A DNA stretch of 64,000 nucleotides from Deinococcus malanensis (GTDB lineage Bacteria > Deinococcota > Deinococci > Deinococcales > Deinococcaceae): contig NZ_BMPP01000002.1 in assembly GCF_014647655.1 (NCBI RefSeq), forward strand, positions 186,001-250,000, in the 5' to 3' direction. The translations under genes were made by a program, and so were the position numbers. The notes under the pieces were generated by a model. That model saw nothing but the letters and a program-made list of their open reading frames with translations. It had not been told where the DNA came from and ran no database searches. Below, piece after piece: positions 1 through 9,280 of the stretch; position 1 is the first letter of the stretch, and every line of letters starts with the position of its first letter.

Positions 1-1775
1 TAGTTCTCCGGCAGCGGGTGGGCCGTGAAGGTCCCCATGATTTCCCGGGCCACCGTGATGGGGTCAGCCTCGCTGTTCGGATCGTACTCGACATGCAGGC
101 TCAGGTCGGTCAGGCCGAAGGAGTACTGACGCATGGCGGTGTTCGCGGCGCGGTAGTTCTGCGCAGCACGCAGGCGGTCATACAGATCCTGCGGCAGCTT
201 CTCGCCGGTCTGGTAGTGCGCCGCGAACAGGTCCAGCGCCTCGCGCTCCATGACCCAGTTCTCCATGATCTGGCTGGGCAGTTCCACGAAATCCCAGGGC
301 ACCTGGGTGCCACTCAGGCTGCGCACCGGCACGCGGCTCATGGCGTGGTGCAGCAGGTGACCGAACTCGTGGAACACGGTCTCCACCTCGCGCACCGACA
401 GTAGGCTGGGGGTGTCGCCGCTGGGGGCCGTCATGTTGCCGCACATCAGGCCCAGGTGGGGTTCCACACCGTTCTCACGGGGACCGCCGGTGACGAAGGC
501 GTTCATCCAGGCGCCGGCGCGCTTGCTGTCACGCGGGAACCAGTCGGTGTAGAAGCTGGCGATGTGTACGCCCGCCTCATCATGAATGTCGTAGTACTGC
601 ACTTCGGGGTGCCAGCCAGGTGCCTGAGTCTCGGTCACGGTAATACCGAAGACCCGGTTGCAGATCTCGAACAGGCCCGAGAGCACGCGCGGCATAGGGA
701 AGTACGGGCGCAGCGCTTCCTCGTCGAAGTCGAACTTCTCCTGGCGCTGCTTTTCGGCCCAGTAGGCGCCGTCCCAAGGCTGCAGGTCAGGAGCGTCCGC
801 CCCGGCGTGGGCGCGGTAGTAGGCTTCCAGTTCGGCGTTCTCGCGCTCGTAGGCAGGACGGGTACGGGCGTCGAGGTCCCGCTCGAACTTCAGGGCGTTC
901 TCGCCGCTGCCGGCCATCCGGTCCTCCAGCACGTAGTCGGCAAAGTTGCGGAAGCCCAGCAGCTCGGCCTGCTCGCGGCGCAGCTGCAGAATTTCGCGGA
1001 CCAGGGGGCGGTTGTCACGCCCCTCCTGCTGGCCGACCATCAGCTGGGCTTCCCACAGCTCCCGTCGCAGCTCACGGTCGTCCGCATAGGTCAGCACTGG
1101 GGTAATCACCGGCTGGTGCAGGGTCAGGCGGTGGCCGTCCTTGCCCTTGCTCTCGGCGTCACGCCGGGTGGCGTCCAGAACACGCTGTGGCACGCCGGCC
1201 AGGCGCTCGGACGGCACGTACAGTTCATATGCGGTTGTGGCGTCCAGAACGTTTTTGGAGAAGGTGTTGGTGACCTGCGCCAGCCGGGTATTGACCTCCA
1301 GCAGCCGGGTCTTCTTGTCTTCGGGCAGGTCAGCACCCTGACGCCGGAATTCATCGATGGTCAGCTTCAGGTGGCGCGCCTGCACGGGGTCCAGCGTCTG
1401 GACGTGCTCGGAGTCGGCGAAGGTCTTCAACGCCTGCCACAGGCCAGGATGCAGGCTCAGCTGGGTGTAGAACTCGCTGGTCTTGGGAATAATGGCCTCA
1501 ACAGCCGCCTTCCACTCGTCGCTGCTCATCACGCTGTTGAGGTGCCGCACGATGGTGTTGACGGTGTCAAGCTGCTCCGTCAGCGTGTCGAGGTCCAGCA
1601 TGAAGTTCTCGAACCCGCGCTCCTGGGCCCCTGCCAAGGCTTCGAGCTTCTCAGAGGTCACTGCCAGCAGCGTGTCCACCGCCCCCTCGGCGTGCTCAGG
1701 ACGGATCTGGTCGAAAGGAATGCGGAAACCCACGTTAAGCAGCGGGTTGCCACCCGGCACAGTTGAATTCGTCAT
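1..1775 (-). CDS. M3 family oligopeptidase (partial, C-terminus cut by window)
   Basis: This is a zinc metallopeptidase of family M3 (oligopeptidase A / peptidyl-dipeptidase type), which degrades short peptides in the cytoplasm. From ATG 1775 the frame stays open to the window edge, giving 591 visible residues; the family usually has about 680, so roughly 90 C-terminal residues lie outside. The zinc site is seen at positions 357-371 as HEFGH (residues 469-473), and the third ligand is probably E498 in FVELPSQ. The start is set by a TATACT box 7 bases upstream. The paralogues OpdA, Dcp and PepF cannot be told apart with certainty; the overall sequence looks closer to the OpdA/Dcp branch. Confidence 0.9.
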   Translation of the reverse strand, partial: MTNSTVPGGNPLLNVGFRIPFDQIRPEHAEGAVDTLLAVTSEKLEALAGAQERGFENFMLDLDTLTEQLDTVNTIVRHLNSVMSSDEWKAAVEAIIPKTSEFYTQLSLHPGLWQALKTFADSEHVQTLDPVQARHLKLTIDEFRRQGADLPEDKKTRLLEVNTRLAQVTNTFSKNVLDATTAYELYVPSERLAGVPQRVLDATRRDAESKGKDGHRLTLHQPVITPVLTYADDRELRRELWEAQLMVGQQEGRDNRPLVREILQLRREQAELLGFRNFADYVLEDRMAGSGENALKFERDLDARTRPAYERENAELEAYYRAHAGADAPDLQPWDGAYWAEKQRQEKFDFDEEALRPYFPMPRVLSGLFEICNRVFGITVTETQAPGWHPEVQYYDIHDEAGVHIASFYTDWFPRDSKRAGAWMNAFVTGGPRENGVEPHLGLMCGNMTAPSGDTPSLLSVREVETVFHEFGHLLHHAMSRVPVRSLSGTQVPWDFVELPSQIMENWVMEREALDLFAAHYQTGEKLPQDLYDRLRAAQNYRAANTAMRQYSFGLTDLSLHVEYDPNSEADPITVAREIMGTFTAHPLPEN

Positions 1776-1782
1776 CCCTGCG

Positions 1783-1788
1783 AGTATA
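1783..1788 (-). promoter_or_regulatory. Leaderless -10 box of the M3 peptidase gene
   Basis: TATACT lies on the minus strand with 7 bases before ATG 1775. No Shine-Dalgarno sequence is present, so the transcript probably starts at or next to the start codon. Confidence 0.6.
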
Positions 1789-1860
1789 GGCGCGTTGGCA
1801 CAGGCCTTCCTAAGCCGCTTGGCGCATTTCGCAAGCCACCACCATGTGCTTTCCTGCGCC

Positions 1861-2841
1861 ATGCAAGTGCTGCCTTTCGCTGATCTTGCCGGCATCACGT
1901 TTCTGGAAGCCACGCCCGCCGACCTGCCACATGTCGCAGCATTTCTGAGCCGCGCCCATCCAGACTCCCCCGTGGTGACAGCTGATCTGGAACGCGCCGA
2001 CAGCTTCCGCCTGTCTGGTGAGGCGTTCCGGCGCACACTCGCCTACCGTGGAGCGGATCTGGTCGGCCTGGCCGAGGTCAGTGTGCCGCGCTCCGAGAAT
2101 TACCCCGGCTGGCTGCTGCTGGAGGTCAACGTGATGCCGGACGAGGCAAGGGTTGACCTCCCTGGTACGCTGCTGGCACTGGCCGAAAACTATGCTGTCA
2201 GCCAGGGTGGTGCCACGTTCCTGGCCCGGGTCAAGGAGAACTGGCCGGAACGAGAGCTGTTCGAATCGGGCGGCTACACCGAACACGACCGGCTGTGGCC
2301 CAGCACACTTGACCTGCGCACGTTGAACTTCGAGGCGTTCGCGGCTGCAGAAGTCCAGGCAGCAGCAACCGGAGTGCGTCTTGTTCCTCTGAGCAGTTTT
2401 GGCCCGCTGGATGAGCCCCTGCAGCGCCGCCTGTACGACCTGATCGCCGCGCTGCTGCGGGACGTGCCCAGCACCACTCCAATTAAAATCTGGCCTTTTG
2501 AACTCTGGCAGCAGAGGTATGTGCCGACGCTCAAGCATCCGGAAGGACTTTTTCTCGCCGTGGTGCCGGATGGGCAGTGGGTGGGGGTCAGTGAACTGCA
2601 TATGCCCATCCCGCAGCGGCCGGGCACGCTTCATAACGGCCTGACCGGAGTTCTGCCCGGCTGGCGCGGTCGCCGGCTGGCTCTGGCGCTGAAACTGGCT
2701 GCAGCGCGTGCGGCGCTTTCACGGGGGTTTACGCATTCGCGGACCAGCAATCACAGCATTAACCGGCCCATGCTGGCCATTAATGACCGGCTGGGGTTTG
2801 TTCGGGAAGCGGCGACGTTGACGTTGAAGAAGGATATTTAG
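1861..2841 (+). CDS. GNAT family N-acetyltransferase (probable double domain)
   Basis: The product is a 326-residue protein of the Gcn5-related acetyltransferase fold, which moves an acetyl group from acetyl-CoA to an unknown amine. The C-terminal half has the typical acetyl-CoA loop region ([17 protein letters not shown], near residues 260-275), followed by a helix and the late motif [13 protein letters not shown]. The N-terminal half ([16 protein letters not shown] onward) looks like a second, more degenerate GNAT unit. The length, about twice a single GNAT domain, supports this. The in-frame ATG at 1861 is the best start; neither a ribosome site nor a TANNNT box is obvious there. Substrate unknown. 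Confidence 0.8.
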   Translation: MQVLPFADLAGITFLEATPADLPHVAAFLSRAHPDSPVVTADLERADSFRLSGEAFRRTLAYRGADLVGLAEVSVPRSENYPGWLLLEVNVMPDEARVDLPGTLLALAENYAVSQGGATFLARVKENWPERELFESGGYTEHDRLWPSTLDLRTLNFEAFAAAEVQAAATGVRLVPLSSFGPLDEPLQRRLYDLIAALLRDVPSTTPIKIWPFELWQQRYVPTLKHPEGLFLAVVPDGQWVGVSELHMPIPQRPGTLHNGLTGVLPGWRGRRLALALKLAAARAALSRGFTHSRTSNHSINRPMLAINDRLGFVREAATLTLKKDI

Positions 2842-2869
2842 ACGGATTTTTTGTTTGATATTTCTGGTT

Positions 2870-3328
2870 TGCCCCACCCCCCAGCCCCCTACCCCGGAGG
2901 GGCAGGGGGTGCTTTCGTTGCACTGGGTAAGGTGGGAGCGGAGGTGGTAGGGATGCTGGGGCCTTCCAGCGTTCCTGCTTCGACGCCATGCTCCGGGATC
3001 GCTCTATGGCCCGCGCGCTCCGCGCACGACGGCCCCGGTTGCCATGACGGTACAGGGGCAGGGTGTTCTGGTGCGGCCAACAAGGTTCTACTGAAAAGAA
3101 GAGGCAGGGTTTCTCTCTCGTTTTTCCTTCCCACCTTCCCGTTTAAAAAACCAGCAACGGAAGCCGTCGTGCGCGCAGCGCGCGGGCTCTTCCAACGGGC
3201 ACGAAAGATGGCGTCAAGGCCGGAAACGAAAATGGACTTAGCAACTCTGCGACCTCAGTCAAACCTCTTGCCCAGTGCAACGAAAGCACCCCCTGCCCCT
3301 CCGGGGTAGGGGGCCGGGGGGCGGGGCA
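2870..3328. repeat. Intergenic element with nested inverted repeats
   Basis: The spacer between the GNAT gene and queA has no convincing gene. It is bounded by long inverted repeats: 2885-2927 and 3271-3313 are perfect reverse complements over 43 bases. With a few mismatches the match extends outward to about 2870 and 3328. Inside is a second inverted pair, 3010-3033 with 3163-3186 (24 bases, one mismatch). The ends are rich in C/G runs. This resembles a small non-coding mobile repeat (MITE-like or a Deinococcus small repeat), but no transposase or clear target duplication is seen. Confidence 0.75.
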
Positions 3329-3350
3329 GAACCAAACGAAACAACTTCCC

Positions 3351-4412
3351 CTACCCCCGCAAGTTCTCCAGCAACATCGCGTCCCCCAGCGAATAAAACC
3401 GGTACCCCCCGGAAAGCGCCGCATCATACGCCGCCCTGATCCGCTCCTCTCCCGCAAACGCCGCCACCAGCAGCAGCAGCGTGCTTCCCGGCAAATGCAG
3501 GTTGGTAATCAGAAGGTCCGGAACGTTGACCGGCGTTCCCGGAGTGATGAAGATCCGGGTGTCTCCCTCGCCGGCGCGCACGGCGCTGCCGTCCCAGGCA
3601 CTTTCCAGGGTACGCACAGTGGTCGTGCCCACTGCAATCACACGGCGCCCTTCCTGACGGGCCCGGTTGATGGTGCTGGCCGCTTCGGCACTTACCACAT
3701 ACCGCTCGGCATGCATTACATGGTCGGCCACCGACCCGGTGATGGGTTTAAAGGTACCGGCCCCCACGTGCAGGATCACGCTGACCCGCTCGATGCCCCG
3801 CGCCTCCAGACGGGAGAGCAGTTCAGGCGTGAAGTGCAGTCCGGCGGTCGGGGCCGCGACGCTGCCGGGTTCCCGCGCGTACACGGTCTGGTACCGCTCG
3901 CGCCAGACCTCATCGCTGCTGCCGGCGTCGATGTAGGGCGGAAGCGGCAGCCGCCCGATGTCGTCCAGGTGCGGCTTGATGTCGTACCCGAAGCGCAGGA
4001 GGCGGGCGCCGTCTTCCAGCTGACCGACCACCTCAGCGTGGTGCTCGCCCATCCATAAGTCCTTGCCGGCCCGGCGGGCGGGTTTCAGGTACGCGCTCCA
4101 GACGTGCTGCCCCAGGTCCGGAGTTTCTTCCTCGCGCAGCAGCAGCACCTCAACCTGGCCGCCGCCGAGGCCACCCACCAGCGGTTTGCGGGCCATCACG
4201 CGCGCAGGAATGACCCGTGATTCGTTGAAGACGAGCAGGTCGCCGCTTCTCAAAAGCTCCGGCAGCTCATTGAAAATATGGTGCGACAGCGTCTGCCCCA
4301 CCAGCATCAGGTGGGAGCTGTCGCGGGGTTCTGCACCGGTCTGCGCGATCCGGTCCTCGGGCAGATCGAAGTTCAGCCGTGCCAGGGCCGCGTCGGCTGA
4401 ATCAGGCGTCAT
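3351..4412 (-). CDS. queA: S-adenosylmethionine:tRNA ribosyltransferase-isomerase
   Basis: QueA transfers and isomerises the ribose of S-adenosylmethionine onto 7-aminomethyl-7-deazaguanine in tRNA to form epoxyqueuosine, the penultimate step of queuosine synthesis at the wobble base of GUN anticodons. The 353-residue length is normal for the family. Typical segments are the N-terminal FDLPEDRIAQ, then RDSSHLMLV, the VFNESRVIPARV stretch, and the C-terminal TNLHLPGSTLLLLVAAFAG. The gene starts inside the end of the upstream NYN gene (11-base overlap), so the two are translated from one message. The start has only a weak purine-rich site, consistent with translational coupling. Confidence 0.95.
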   Translation of the reverse strand: MTPDSADAALARLNFDLPEDRIAQTGAEPRDSSHLMLVGQTLSHHIFNELPELLRSGDLLVFNESRVIPARVMARKPLVGGLGGGQVEVLLLREEETPDLGQHVWSAYLKPARRAGKDLWMGEHHAEVVGQLEDGARLLRFGYDIKPHLDDIGRLPLPPYIDAGSSDEVWRERYQTVYAREPGSVAAPTAGLHFTPELLSRLEARGIERVSVILHVGAGTFKPITGSVADHVMHAERYVVSAEAASTINRARQEGRRVIAVGTTTVRTLESAWDGSAVRAGEGDTRIFITPGTPVNVPDLLITNLHLPGSTLLLLVAAFAGEERIRAAYDAALSGGYRFYSLGDAMLLENLRG

Positions 4413-4968
4413 CGCCGCCCTGTTTCGGGGGATTGGGGACAGGTTTGACGCGGGCAGGCATCAGCGCACCGTCCAGATCCGGCAGATGCATGAAACGGTC
4501 GGCGGCGTCGATCAGCTTCTGGGCGGTGTGCTCGCGGAAGGCAATGACTTCCACGCGCTTGCCACGCTCCTGCAGCACTTCCACGATGTCGGTGTAATCG
4601 CCGTCGCCGCTCCCCAGCACCACCACGTCAAGATGGTCCATCAGGCGCACCATATCCGCCACGATGCCCATGTCCCAGTTGCCTTCGTAGATGGCCTTGC
4701 CGCCGTCGGTGACGTGGTGCAGGGTCAGGTTCATGCGCCGCACCTTGTAACCCAGCGCCGAAAGCTTGTAGATAAACGGGCGCGCGGTGGCCTCTCCCTC
4801 GCGCTCCACGGTGTAGCTGATGGCGTGCACCAGTTCACGGCCCTCGGTGGCGACATTCAGGATCGTCTCGAAGTTGACGGTGCGTTCCAGCAGGTCGCGG
4901 GCGGAATGGTAGAGGTTCTGCGTGTCTACAAAAAGACCCACGCGCGGGCGGTGGACAACATATTGCAT
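4402..4968 (-). CDS. NYN domain protein (LabA/DUF88 family)
   Basis: This 188-residue protein has a PIN-like NYN fold, a family of presumed metal-dependent RNases or RNA-processing enzymes. The acidic residues expected of the active site are visible: D15 in LFVDTQNLYH, D99 and D105 in the GNWDMGIVADMVRL segment, and D122/D124 in GSGDGDYTDIV. ATG 4968 is preferred over an upstream in-frame start at 5049 because an AGGAG site lies 7 bases before it and homology begins at once. It overlaps queA, suggesting a shared role in tRNA or RNA metabolism (inference). The substrate is unknown. Confidence 0.85.
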   Translation of the reverse strand: MQYVVHRPRVGLFVDTQNLYHSARDLLERTVNFETILNVATEGRELVHAISYTVEREGEATARPFIYKLSALGYKVRRMNLTLHHVTDGGKAIYEGNWDMGIVADMVRLMDHLDVVVLGSGDGDYTDIVEVLQERGKRVEVIAFREHTAQKLIDAADRFMHLPDLDGALMPARVKPVPNPPKQGGDDA

Positions 4969-5206
4969 TGAGGTTCTCCTGTTGGGCTGAGCCGAAAGTG
5001 AAAAGGGACAAAGTGGTGACGGACAAAAAGAGACAGGGGCAATGAGCACCGTTGATGGGCACCGTGCCCAGCCATGAGGACGGGCGAACCCCAGCCTGCG
5101 TCACCAAGTGTACGGCCGGGCCAGCCAGGATCAAGGGCTGAGCGACCGGGCTCCTTTGCGGGCAGGTGACTCAAACAACCCGCCCAGCCGCCTGGGTGAG
5201 GCGCGC

Positions 5207-5212
5207 TACCCT
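5207..5212 (+). promoter_or_regulatory. Leaderless -10 box of the aminotransferase gene
   Basis: TACCCT is followed by 7 bases and then ATG 5220. There is no ribosome binding site, and the spacing is the leaderless type seen repeatedly in this window. Confidence 0.6.
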
Positions 5213-5219
5213 GGTCGGC

Positions 5220-6491
5220 ATGACCAGTGACGCCCTGACCCAGGCCCGCGCCGCATACGACGCCTTCAAGGCCCGTGGCCTGAAGCTCAACATGCAGCGT
5301 GGCCAGCCCAGCGACGCGGACTTCGACCTCAGCAATGGCCTGCTGACCGCGCTGGGTGAAATGGACACGCACATGGACGGCCTGGACCTGCGCAACTATC
5401 CGGGAGGCGTCGCCGGGCTGCCCAGCGCCCGAGCACTGTTCGCGCAGTACCTGGATGTGAAGGCCGAGAACGTCATCGTGTGGAATAACAGCAGCCTGGA
5501 GCTGCAGGGAATGGTGCTGACCTTTGCCCTGCTGCACGGCGTGCGTGGCAGTGACCGGCCCTGGGCGCGCCTGGAAGGCGCAGTGAAGCCGAAGATGATC
5601 GTGACCCTGCCCGGCTACGACCGGCATTTCCTTCTGCTGCAGACGCTGGGCTTTGACCTGCTGACGGTGGACATGCAGCCCGACGGGCCGGATGTGGACG
5701 CCATCGAGCGTCTCGCCGCCTCCGATGAATCGGTGAAAGGTGTGCTGTTCGTGCCCACGTACAGCAACCCTGGTGGCGAAAGCATCAGTGCCGACAAGGC
5801 CCGGAGGCTGGCCACCGTTCAGGCTGCAGCCGGTGACTTCACGATCTTTGCCGACGACGCCTACCGGGTACATCACCTCTCGGACGACCAGCAGGACACC
5901 CCGGTCAACTTTGTGACCCTGAGCCGTGACGCCGGTTTTCCGGACCGCGCGTTCGTGTTCGCCAGCACCAGCAAGGTGACCTTTGCCAGCGGCGGCCTGG
6001 GCTTCGTGGCCAGCAGCGAAGATAACATCCGCTGGCTGAGTAAATATCTCAACGCCCAGAGCATCGGCCCCAACAAGCTGGAGCAGGCCCGGCACGTAAA
6101 GTTCCTCCAGTCGTACCCAGACGGCCTGGAGGGCCTGATGCGCGACCACGGCCGACTGATCGCCCCAAAATTCAAGGCGGTTGACGATACGCTGAGCACC
6201 GAACTGGGGAACAGCGGCGAGTACGCGACCTGGACCTCGCCGCGCGGGGGCTACTTCATCAGCCTGGACACGGCCGCACCGGTCGCGGACCGGGTCGTGG
6301 AACTTGCCGAGGCTGCCGGAGTCAGCCTGACGCCCGCCGGGGCCACGTTTCCATCGTGCCAGGACCCGCAAAACCGCAACATCCGGCTGGCCCCGACCCG
6401 TCCGCCATTGGATGAGGTGTATACCGCTATGCAGGGGGTGGCGGCATGCATTCGCCTGGCCACCGAGGAGTACCGCGCCGGGAAGCACTAA
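5220..6491 (+). CDS. Class I PLP-dependent aminotransferase (Asp aminotransferase-like)
   Basis: This 423-residue fold-type I aminotransferase resembles the aspartate aminotransferase subgroup once annotated as MocR-like (Pfam Asp_aminotransf). The Schiff-base lysine is K252 in FASTSKVTFASGG. The substrate and cofactor segments YPGGVAGLPSAR, FVPTYSNPGGESIS and FADDAYRVHHL are in the usual order. No DNA-binding domain precedes it, so this is the enzyme and not a GntR-aminotransferase fusion. An in-frame start at 5166 was rejected because the leaderless box places initiation at 5220. Amino donor specificity cannot be read from the sequence. A MarR-family gene follows 48 bases downstream. Confidence 0.85.
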   Translation: MTSDALTQARAAYDAFKARGLKLNMQRGQPSDADFDLSNGLLTALGEMDTHMDGLDLRNYPGGVAGLPSARALFAQYLDVKAENVIVWNNSSLELQGMVLTFALLHGVRGSDRPWARLEGAVKPKMIVTLPGYDRHFLLLQTLGFDLLTVDMQPDGPDVDAIERLAASDESVKGVLFVPTYSNPGGESISADKARRLATVQAAAGDFTIFADDAYRVHHLSDDQQDTPVNFVTLSRDAGFPDRAFVFASTSKVTFASGGLGFVASSEDNIRWLSKYLNAQSIGPNKLEQARHVKFLQSYPDGLEGLMRDHGRLIAPKFKAVDDTLSTELGNSGEYATWTSPRGGYFISLDTAAPVADRVVELAEAAGVSLTPAGATFPSCQDPQNRNIRLAPTRPPLDEVYTAMQGVAACIRLATEEYRAGKH

Positions 6492-6515
6492 ATCTGCAAC
6501 CGGTGAAGTCGAAAT

Positions 6516-6525
6516 GTATTACACT
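6516..6525 (+). promoter_or_regulatory. Probable promoter and operator of the MarR gene
   Basis: TACACT at 6520-6525 is a good -10 hexamer with a short leader of about 8 bases. It overlaps the odd palindrome TGTATTACA (6516-6524). MarR proteins often bind such sites and repress their own promoters, so autoregulation is plausible. Confidence 0.35.
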
Positions 6526-6539
6526 GCCGCCCAGTCGAT

Positions 6540-7028
6540 ATGCCCACCCGTTATGCAGGTCTCCCCGAGGAACGCGCCGCCCTGGACGCCTATATCAAGC
6601 TGTGGCGCGCCGCACACGCCGTGGAAGTCAGCGCCAACCGGCACCTGAGCAATGATGGGCTGACGGTCAGCCAGTTTGGAGTCATGGAAGCGCTGTACCA
6701 CCTGGGACCGCTCAGCCAGCGGGCGCTGGCCGACAAGATCCTGCGCTCGAGCGGAAACCTCACGATGGTCATCGACAACCTGGAGCGCGACGGTCTGGTC
6801 CGCCGTGAACGCGACGAGAGGGACCGCCGGGTCATGAAGGTCTCGCTGACTGCCGAAGGACAGGCCCTGATCGAGCGGGTCCTGCCTCGCCATGTGGAAG
6901 GTATCCGGCAGGTCTTCGAGGTGCTGAGCCCTGAGGAGATGGCCCTGCTGACGGCACTGACCCGCAAACTGGGCCTGGCTTCGCAAACGGCGACTCAGCG
7001 CCCGGTCGTGCAACGCCGGCGGTCCTGA
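6540..7028 (+). CDS. MarR family transcriptional regulator
   Basis: A 162-residue winged-helix repressor of the MarR family. The helix-turn-helix spans about residues 55-85 (LSQRALADKILRSSGNLTMVIDNLERDGL), followed by the wing RRERDERDRRVMKVSLT, a hallmark of the family. MarR proteins act as dimers that release DNA on binding phenolics, quinones or oxidants. There is no obvious single redox cysteine near the N-terminus, arguing against an OhrR-type sensor. Effector and targets are unknown; the aminotransferase upstream and its own promoter are candidates. Confidence 0.9.
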   Translation: MPTRYAGLPEERAALDAYIKLWRAAHAVEVSANRHLSNDGLTVSQFGVMEALYHLGPLSQRALADKILRSSGNLTMVIDNLERDGLVRRERDERDRRVMKVSLTAEGQALIERVLPRHVEGIRQVFEVLSPEEMALLTALTRKLGLASQTATQRPVVQRRRS

Positions 7029-7246
7029 TCAGCCTCCGTTTCCTGCTGGTTTGAATAGGCCTTTTCGTGAGGGTCCGCGCCAGATGCGGGCCAAAGCATG
7101 CCAGGGCGGCATGGGCTTGTCATCTCACTGCGCTCCCTACCTCATATCGGCGAGTCAGCCGGAACTTTCGAGATGCGCGTGCCGCTAGGCTGGACCTCCT
7201 GCATCATCTGCACACGGTCACCAGTCGCATATGCGTCCTCTGACAA

Positions 7247-7939
7247 TCAACGCACCTGACCGGCCACCACAAACGCATCGGCATTCGGGCCCTCGAACCC
7301 CGGGGTATAGGCCCGGATGACCGCGACCACCCGGTTACCCTGCACATCCAGTCGTTCCAGGGCGTAACTGGCGGCACACTGCCGGTCTTCAGGAAGTGCG
7401 CGGTCCTGATACAGGAGCTGGCCATTGATCCGCAGGGCCATGCCGGAAGGCCGGCCAGCAACCGGCAGCATGTCCTGATACCTACACCGGGACGGCAGCA
7501 TAAAGGTGCGGAGTTCCACCGGCACCGGCCGCGACCACAGCCGCGCCTGAACCGTCAGGCTGTGGCCTGCGCCCACCCCCTCAGACCAGACCGGGGCCAG
7601 CACCGGGAAGGTCCGGCGGTATACCGGCGTCGAGGTCCGGCCAGGCCACAGCCCCAGGCGCTGAAGCGTCGTCCTGTGCTGCCTGGTCAGGGATACGATG
7701 GTCTGGCCCACACCGGCGTGTTCTGAGCGCAACCGGGCACGAAGCACCGTTACCCCGCCCCTTGTCTCCAGCACCTGCAGTTCAGCGGCACTGAAACCAC
7801 TTCCGTCGAGGCTGCCAGCCGTGAGCACGAGCACGTGAGTGCCCGCCGCATTGAAGGCCACCCGCTGGACTTCGAGCCGGTTTCCCGCCACAGCCGATGA
7901 CAGCACAAGCAGCGCAAGAAGGGGCAAGAACCACCGCAT
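7247..7939 (-). CDS. Secreted protein of unknown function
   Basis: I do not recognise the family. The 230-residue product starts with a clear Sec signal peptide (MRWFLPLLALLVLSSAVAG, probable cleavage after residue 19). The mature part is rich in beta-forming stretches and carries two cysteines (CRYQD and QCAAS) that could form a disulfide. It begins 11 bases after the stop of the next secreted-protein gene (7951-8457), so the two are probably one transcription unit. No ribosome site is evident, which suggests coupled translation. It probably works in the envelope. Confidence 0.7.
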   Translation of the reverse strand: MRWFLPLLALLVLSSAVAGNRLEVQRVAFNAAGTHVLVLTAGSLDGSGFSAAELQVLETRGGVTVLRARLRSEHAGVGQTIVSLTRQHRTTLQRLGLWPGRTSTPVYRRTFPVLAPVWSEGVGAGHSLTVQARLWSRPVPVELRTFMLPSRCRYQDMLPVAGRPSGMALRINGQLLYQDRALPEDRQCAASYALERLDVQGNRVVAVIRAYTPGFEGPNADAFVVAGQVR

Positions 7940-7950
7940 GGAAGGAGCCG

Positions 7951-8457
7951 TTACTTGAATTTCACCGTGGCCAGCACTTTGCTGAACAGCGCGCTGGCCT
8001 GGGCGTAGCGGGCTGGCGAATCGGTCAGCTGGAACGAATACAGGTTCTTGGCTCCGGTGCCGTACCAGACACGCATCTGCACCTTGCCTTTGGGATGGGA
8101 CAGCAGATATTCCCGCTCCAGCCCGCCGACTCCGCCGTACTTCACCTGCCGGCTGGCGGTCTGTTTGAGGGTCATTCCTCCGCCCTTGATCCCGCCTTCG
8201 AACTTCTGGAATTCCTGCTGGGGAGTGACCGCCATGCCACCCTTGCCCACGAATAGCAGCCGCATCAGGGTGGCCGGGGGCTTCTTGCCCGATACCAGGC
8301 TGACTCCACTGGCCCCATCGTCAAATTTCACCCCGAGCCAGCCCTTGGGCAGACTGACGGTAAATGGTAATTTGGCATCTTTGAAGGGCGTCAGCGTCTG
8401 GGCACTGGCCGACGCGCTTAGCAGCAGGACAGGAAGAAGGACTCGGCACACTTTCAT
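7951..8457 (-). CDS. Secreted protein of unknown function
   Basis: This 168-residue protein begins with a signal peptide (MKVCRVLLPVLLLSASASAQ) and is otherwise soluble. The mature part begins with a segment around FTVSLPKGW, which is common in small secreted proteins of the PsbP/DUF1795-like class; the assignment is weak. The start at 8457 is chosen over 8568 because a leaderless TACGTT box sits 7 bases before it and the signal peptide starts there. It is the first gene of a two-gene unit with the downstream secreted protein. Confidence 0.7.
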   Translation of the reverse strand: MKVCRVLLPVLLLSASASAQTLTPFKDAKLPFTVSLPKGWLGVKFDDGASGVSLVSGKKPPATLMRLLFVGKGGMAVTPQQEFQKFEGGIKGGGMTLKQTASRQVKYGGVGGLEREYLLSHPKGKVQMRVWYGTGAKNLYSFQLTDSPARYAQASALFSKVLATVKFK

Positions 8458-8464
8458 GGTCTGC

Positions 8465-8470
8465 AACGTA
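8465..8470 (-). promoter_or_regulatory. Leaderless -10 box of the secreted-protein pair
   Basis: TACGTT on the minus strand lies 7 bases before ATG 8457, with no ribosome site. Confidence 0.55.
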
Positions 8471-8522
8471 CCAGCCGAATGTGAGGATCGCCCGGAGCCC
8501 TGGGCCTGCACAGCGGTCGCCG

Positions 8523-9227
8523 TCAGTTTCCGGAGGCGTCCGGTCCCACCAGGCTGGGACGAGGCCACAGACGCAGGTTGGCCGGGCCCGCCGAGTCCCG
8601 CAGGTGCACCAGACCATAGGCGCGGCTGTCCAGGCTCGCCCCAAGCTGGCGGTTGTCTCCCAGGACCCAGACCTTCCCGGGCGGCACTGTCACCGGCGGC
8701 TGGTCGTTCATAAAACCCTCGCTGCCGTGAGGATCAGGCGCAACCCGGCCATTGACCACCAGGCGGCTGTCCTCGATCGCCACCGTGTCACCCGGAAGGC
8801 CCATCACCCGCTTGATGTTGTAGGGGCGGTACCGGATTCCCCACCGCGTCTCGTAGCTGTAGGGACTGTCCGCTGGTCCTTTGAAGATCAGAACGTCACC
8901 CCGCTTCGGATACGGGGTGGGGACTCCCCAGGCCTGCAGCCAGCGGGGATATTTGAGCAGCACCAGCAGGTCGCCATGCTGTAGCGTACGCTGCATACTT
9001 TCGCCGTCCACCCGCGCCAGGGTGCCCACAAAGGTCGTCAGCAGATACACCGGCAGCAAGGCGCCCACAATCCAGGTCCGCCAGGCGGCCCGCAGCTCGT
9101 GACCGAAACCATGCCGCGCACGAGAGGAGGAAGGGGGCGGGACCGGCACGGCAGGCAGGCTAGCAGAGCCGAGAGCGGCGCTGCGCGGACCCACTCTGTC
9201 CTCAAACAGCAAGGCCGGCACCTTCAT
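8523..9227 (-). CDS. lepB: Signal peptidase I
   Basis: A membrane serine protease that removes Sec and Tat signal peptides on the outer face of the cytoplasmic membrane. The predicted 234-residue product has a 45-residue cytosolic N-terminus, one membrane segment near residues 51-70, then the catalytic serine S77 in DGESMQRTL and the general-base lysine K139 in NIKRVMGLPGD. The family motif GDNR follows in WVLGDNRQLGASLDSR. ATG 9227 is favoured; an upstream start at 9377 would add an unconserved arginine-rich stretch. It is divergent from the FKBP gene. Confidence 0.93.
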   Translation of the reverse strand: MKVPALLFEDRVGPRSAALGSASLPAVPVPPPSSSRARHGFGHELRAAWRTWIVGALLPVYLLTTFVGTLARVDGESMQRTLQHGDLLVLLKYPRWLQAWGVPTPYPKRGDVLIFKGPADSPYSYETRWGIRYRPYNIKRVMGLPGDTVAIEDSRLVVNGRVAPDPHGSEGFMNDQPPVTVPPGKVWVLGDNRQLGASLDSRAYGLVHLRDSAGPANLRLWPRPSLVGPDASGN

Positions 9228-9267
9228 GCACACTTCAGACTGTGGCGGTTCGTCCTGGGGAGGCGGG

Positions 9268-9273
9268 TAGTCT
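9268..9273 (+). promoter_or_regulatory. Leaderless -10 box of the FKBP gene
   Basis: TAGTCT, then 7 bases, then ATG 9281. Confidence 0.6.
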
Positions 9274-9280
9274 GACCCCC

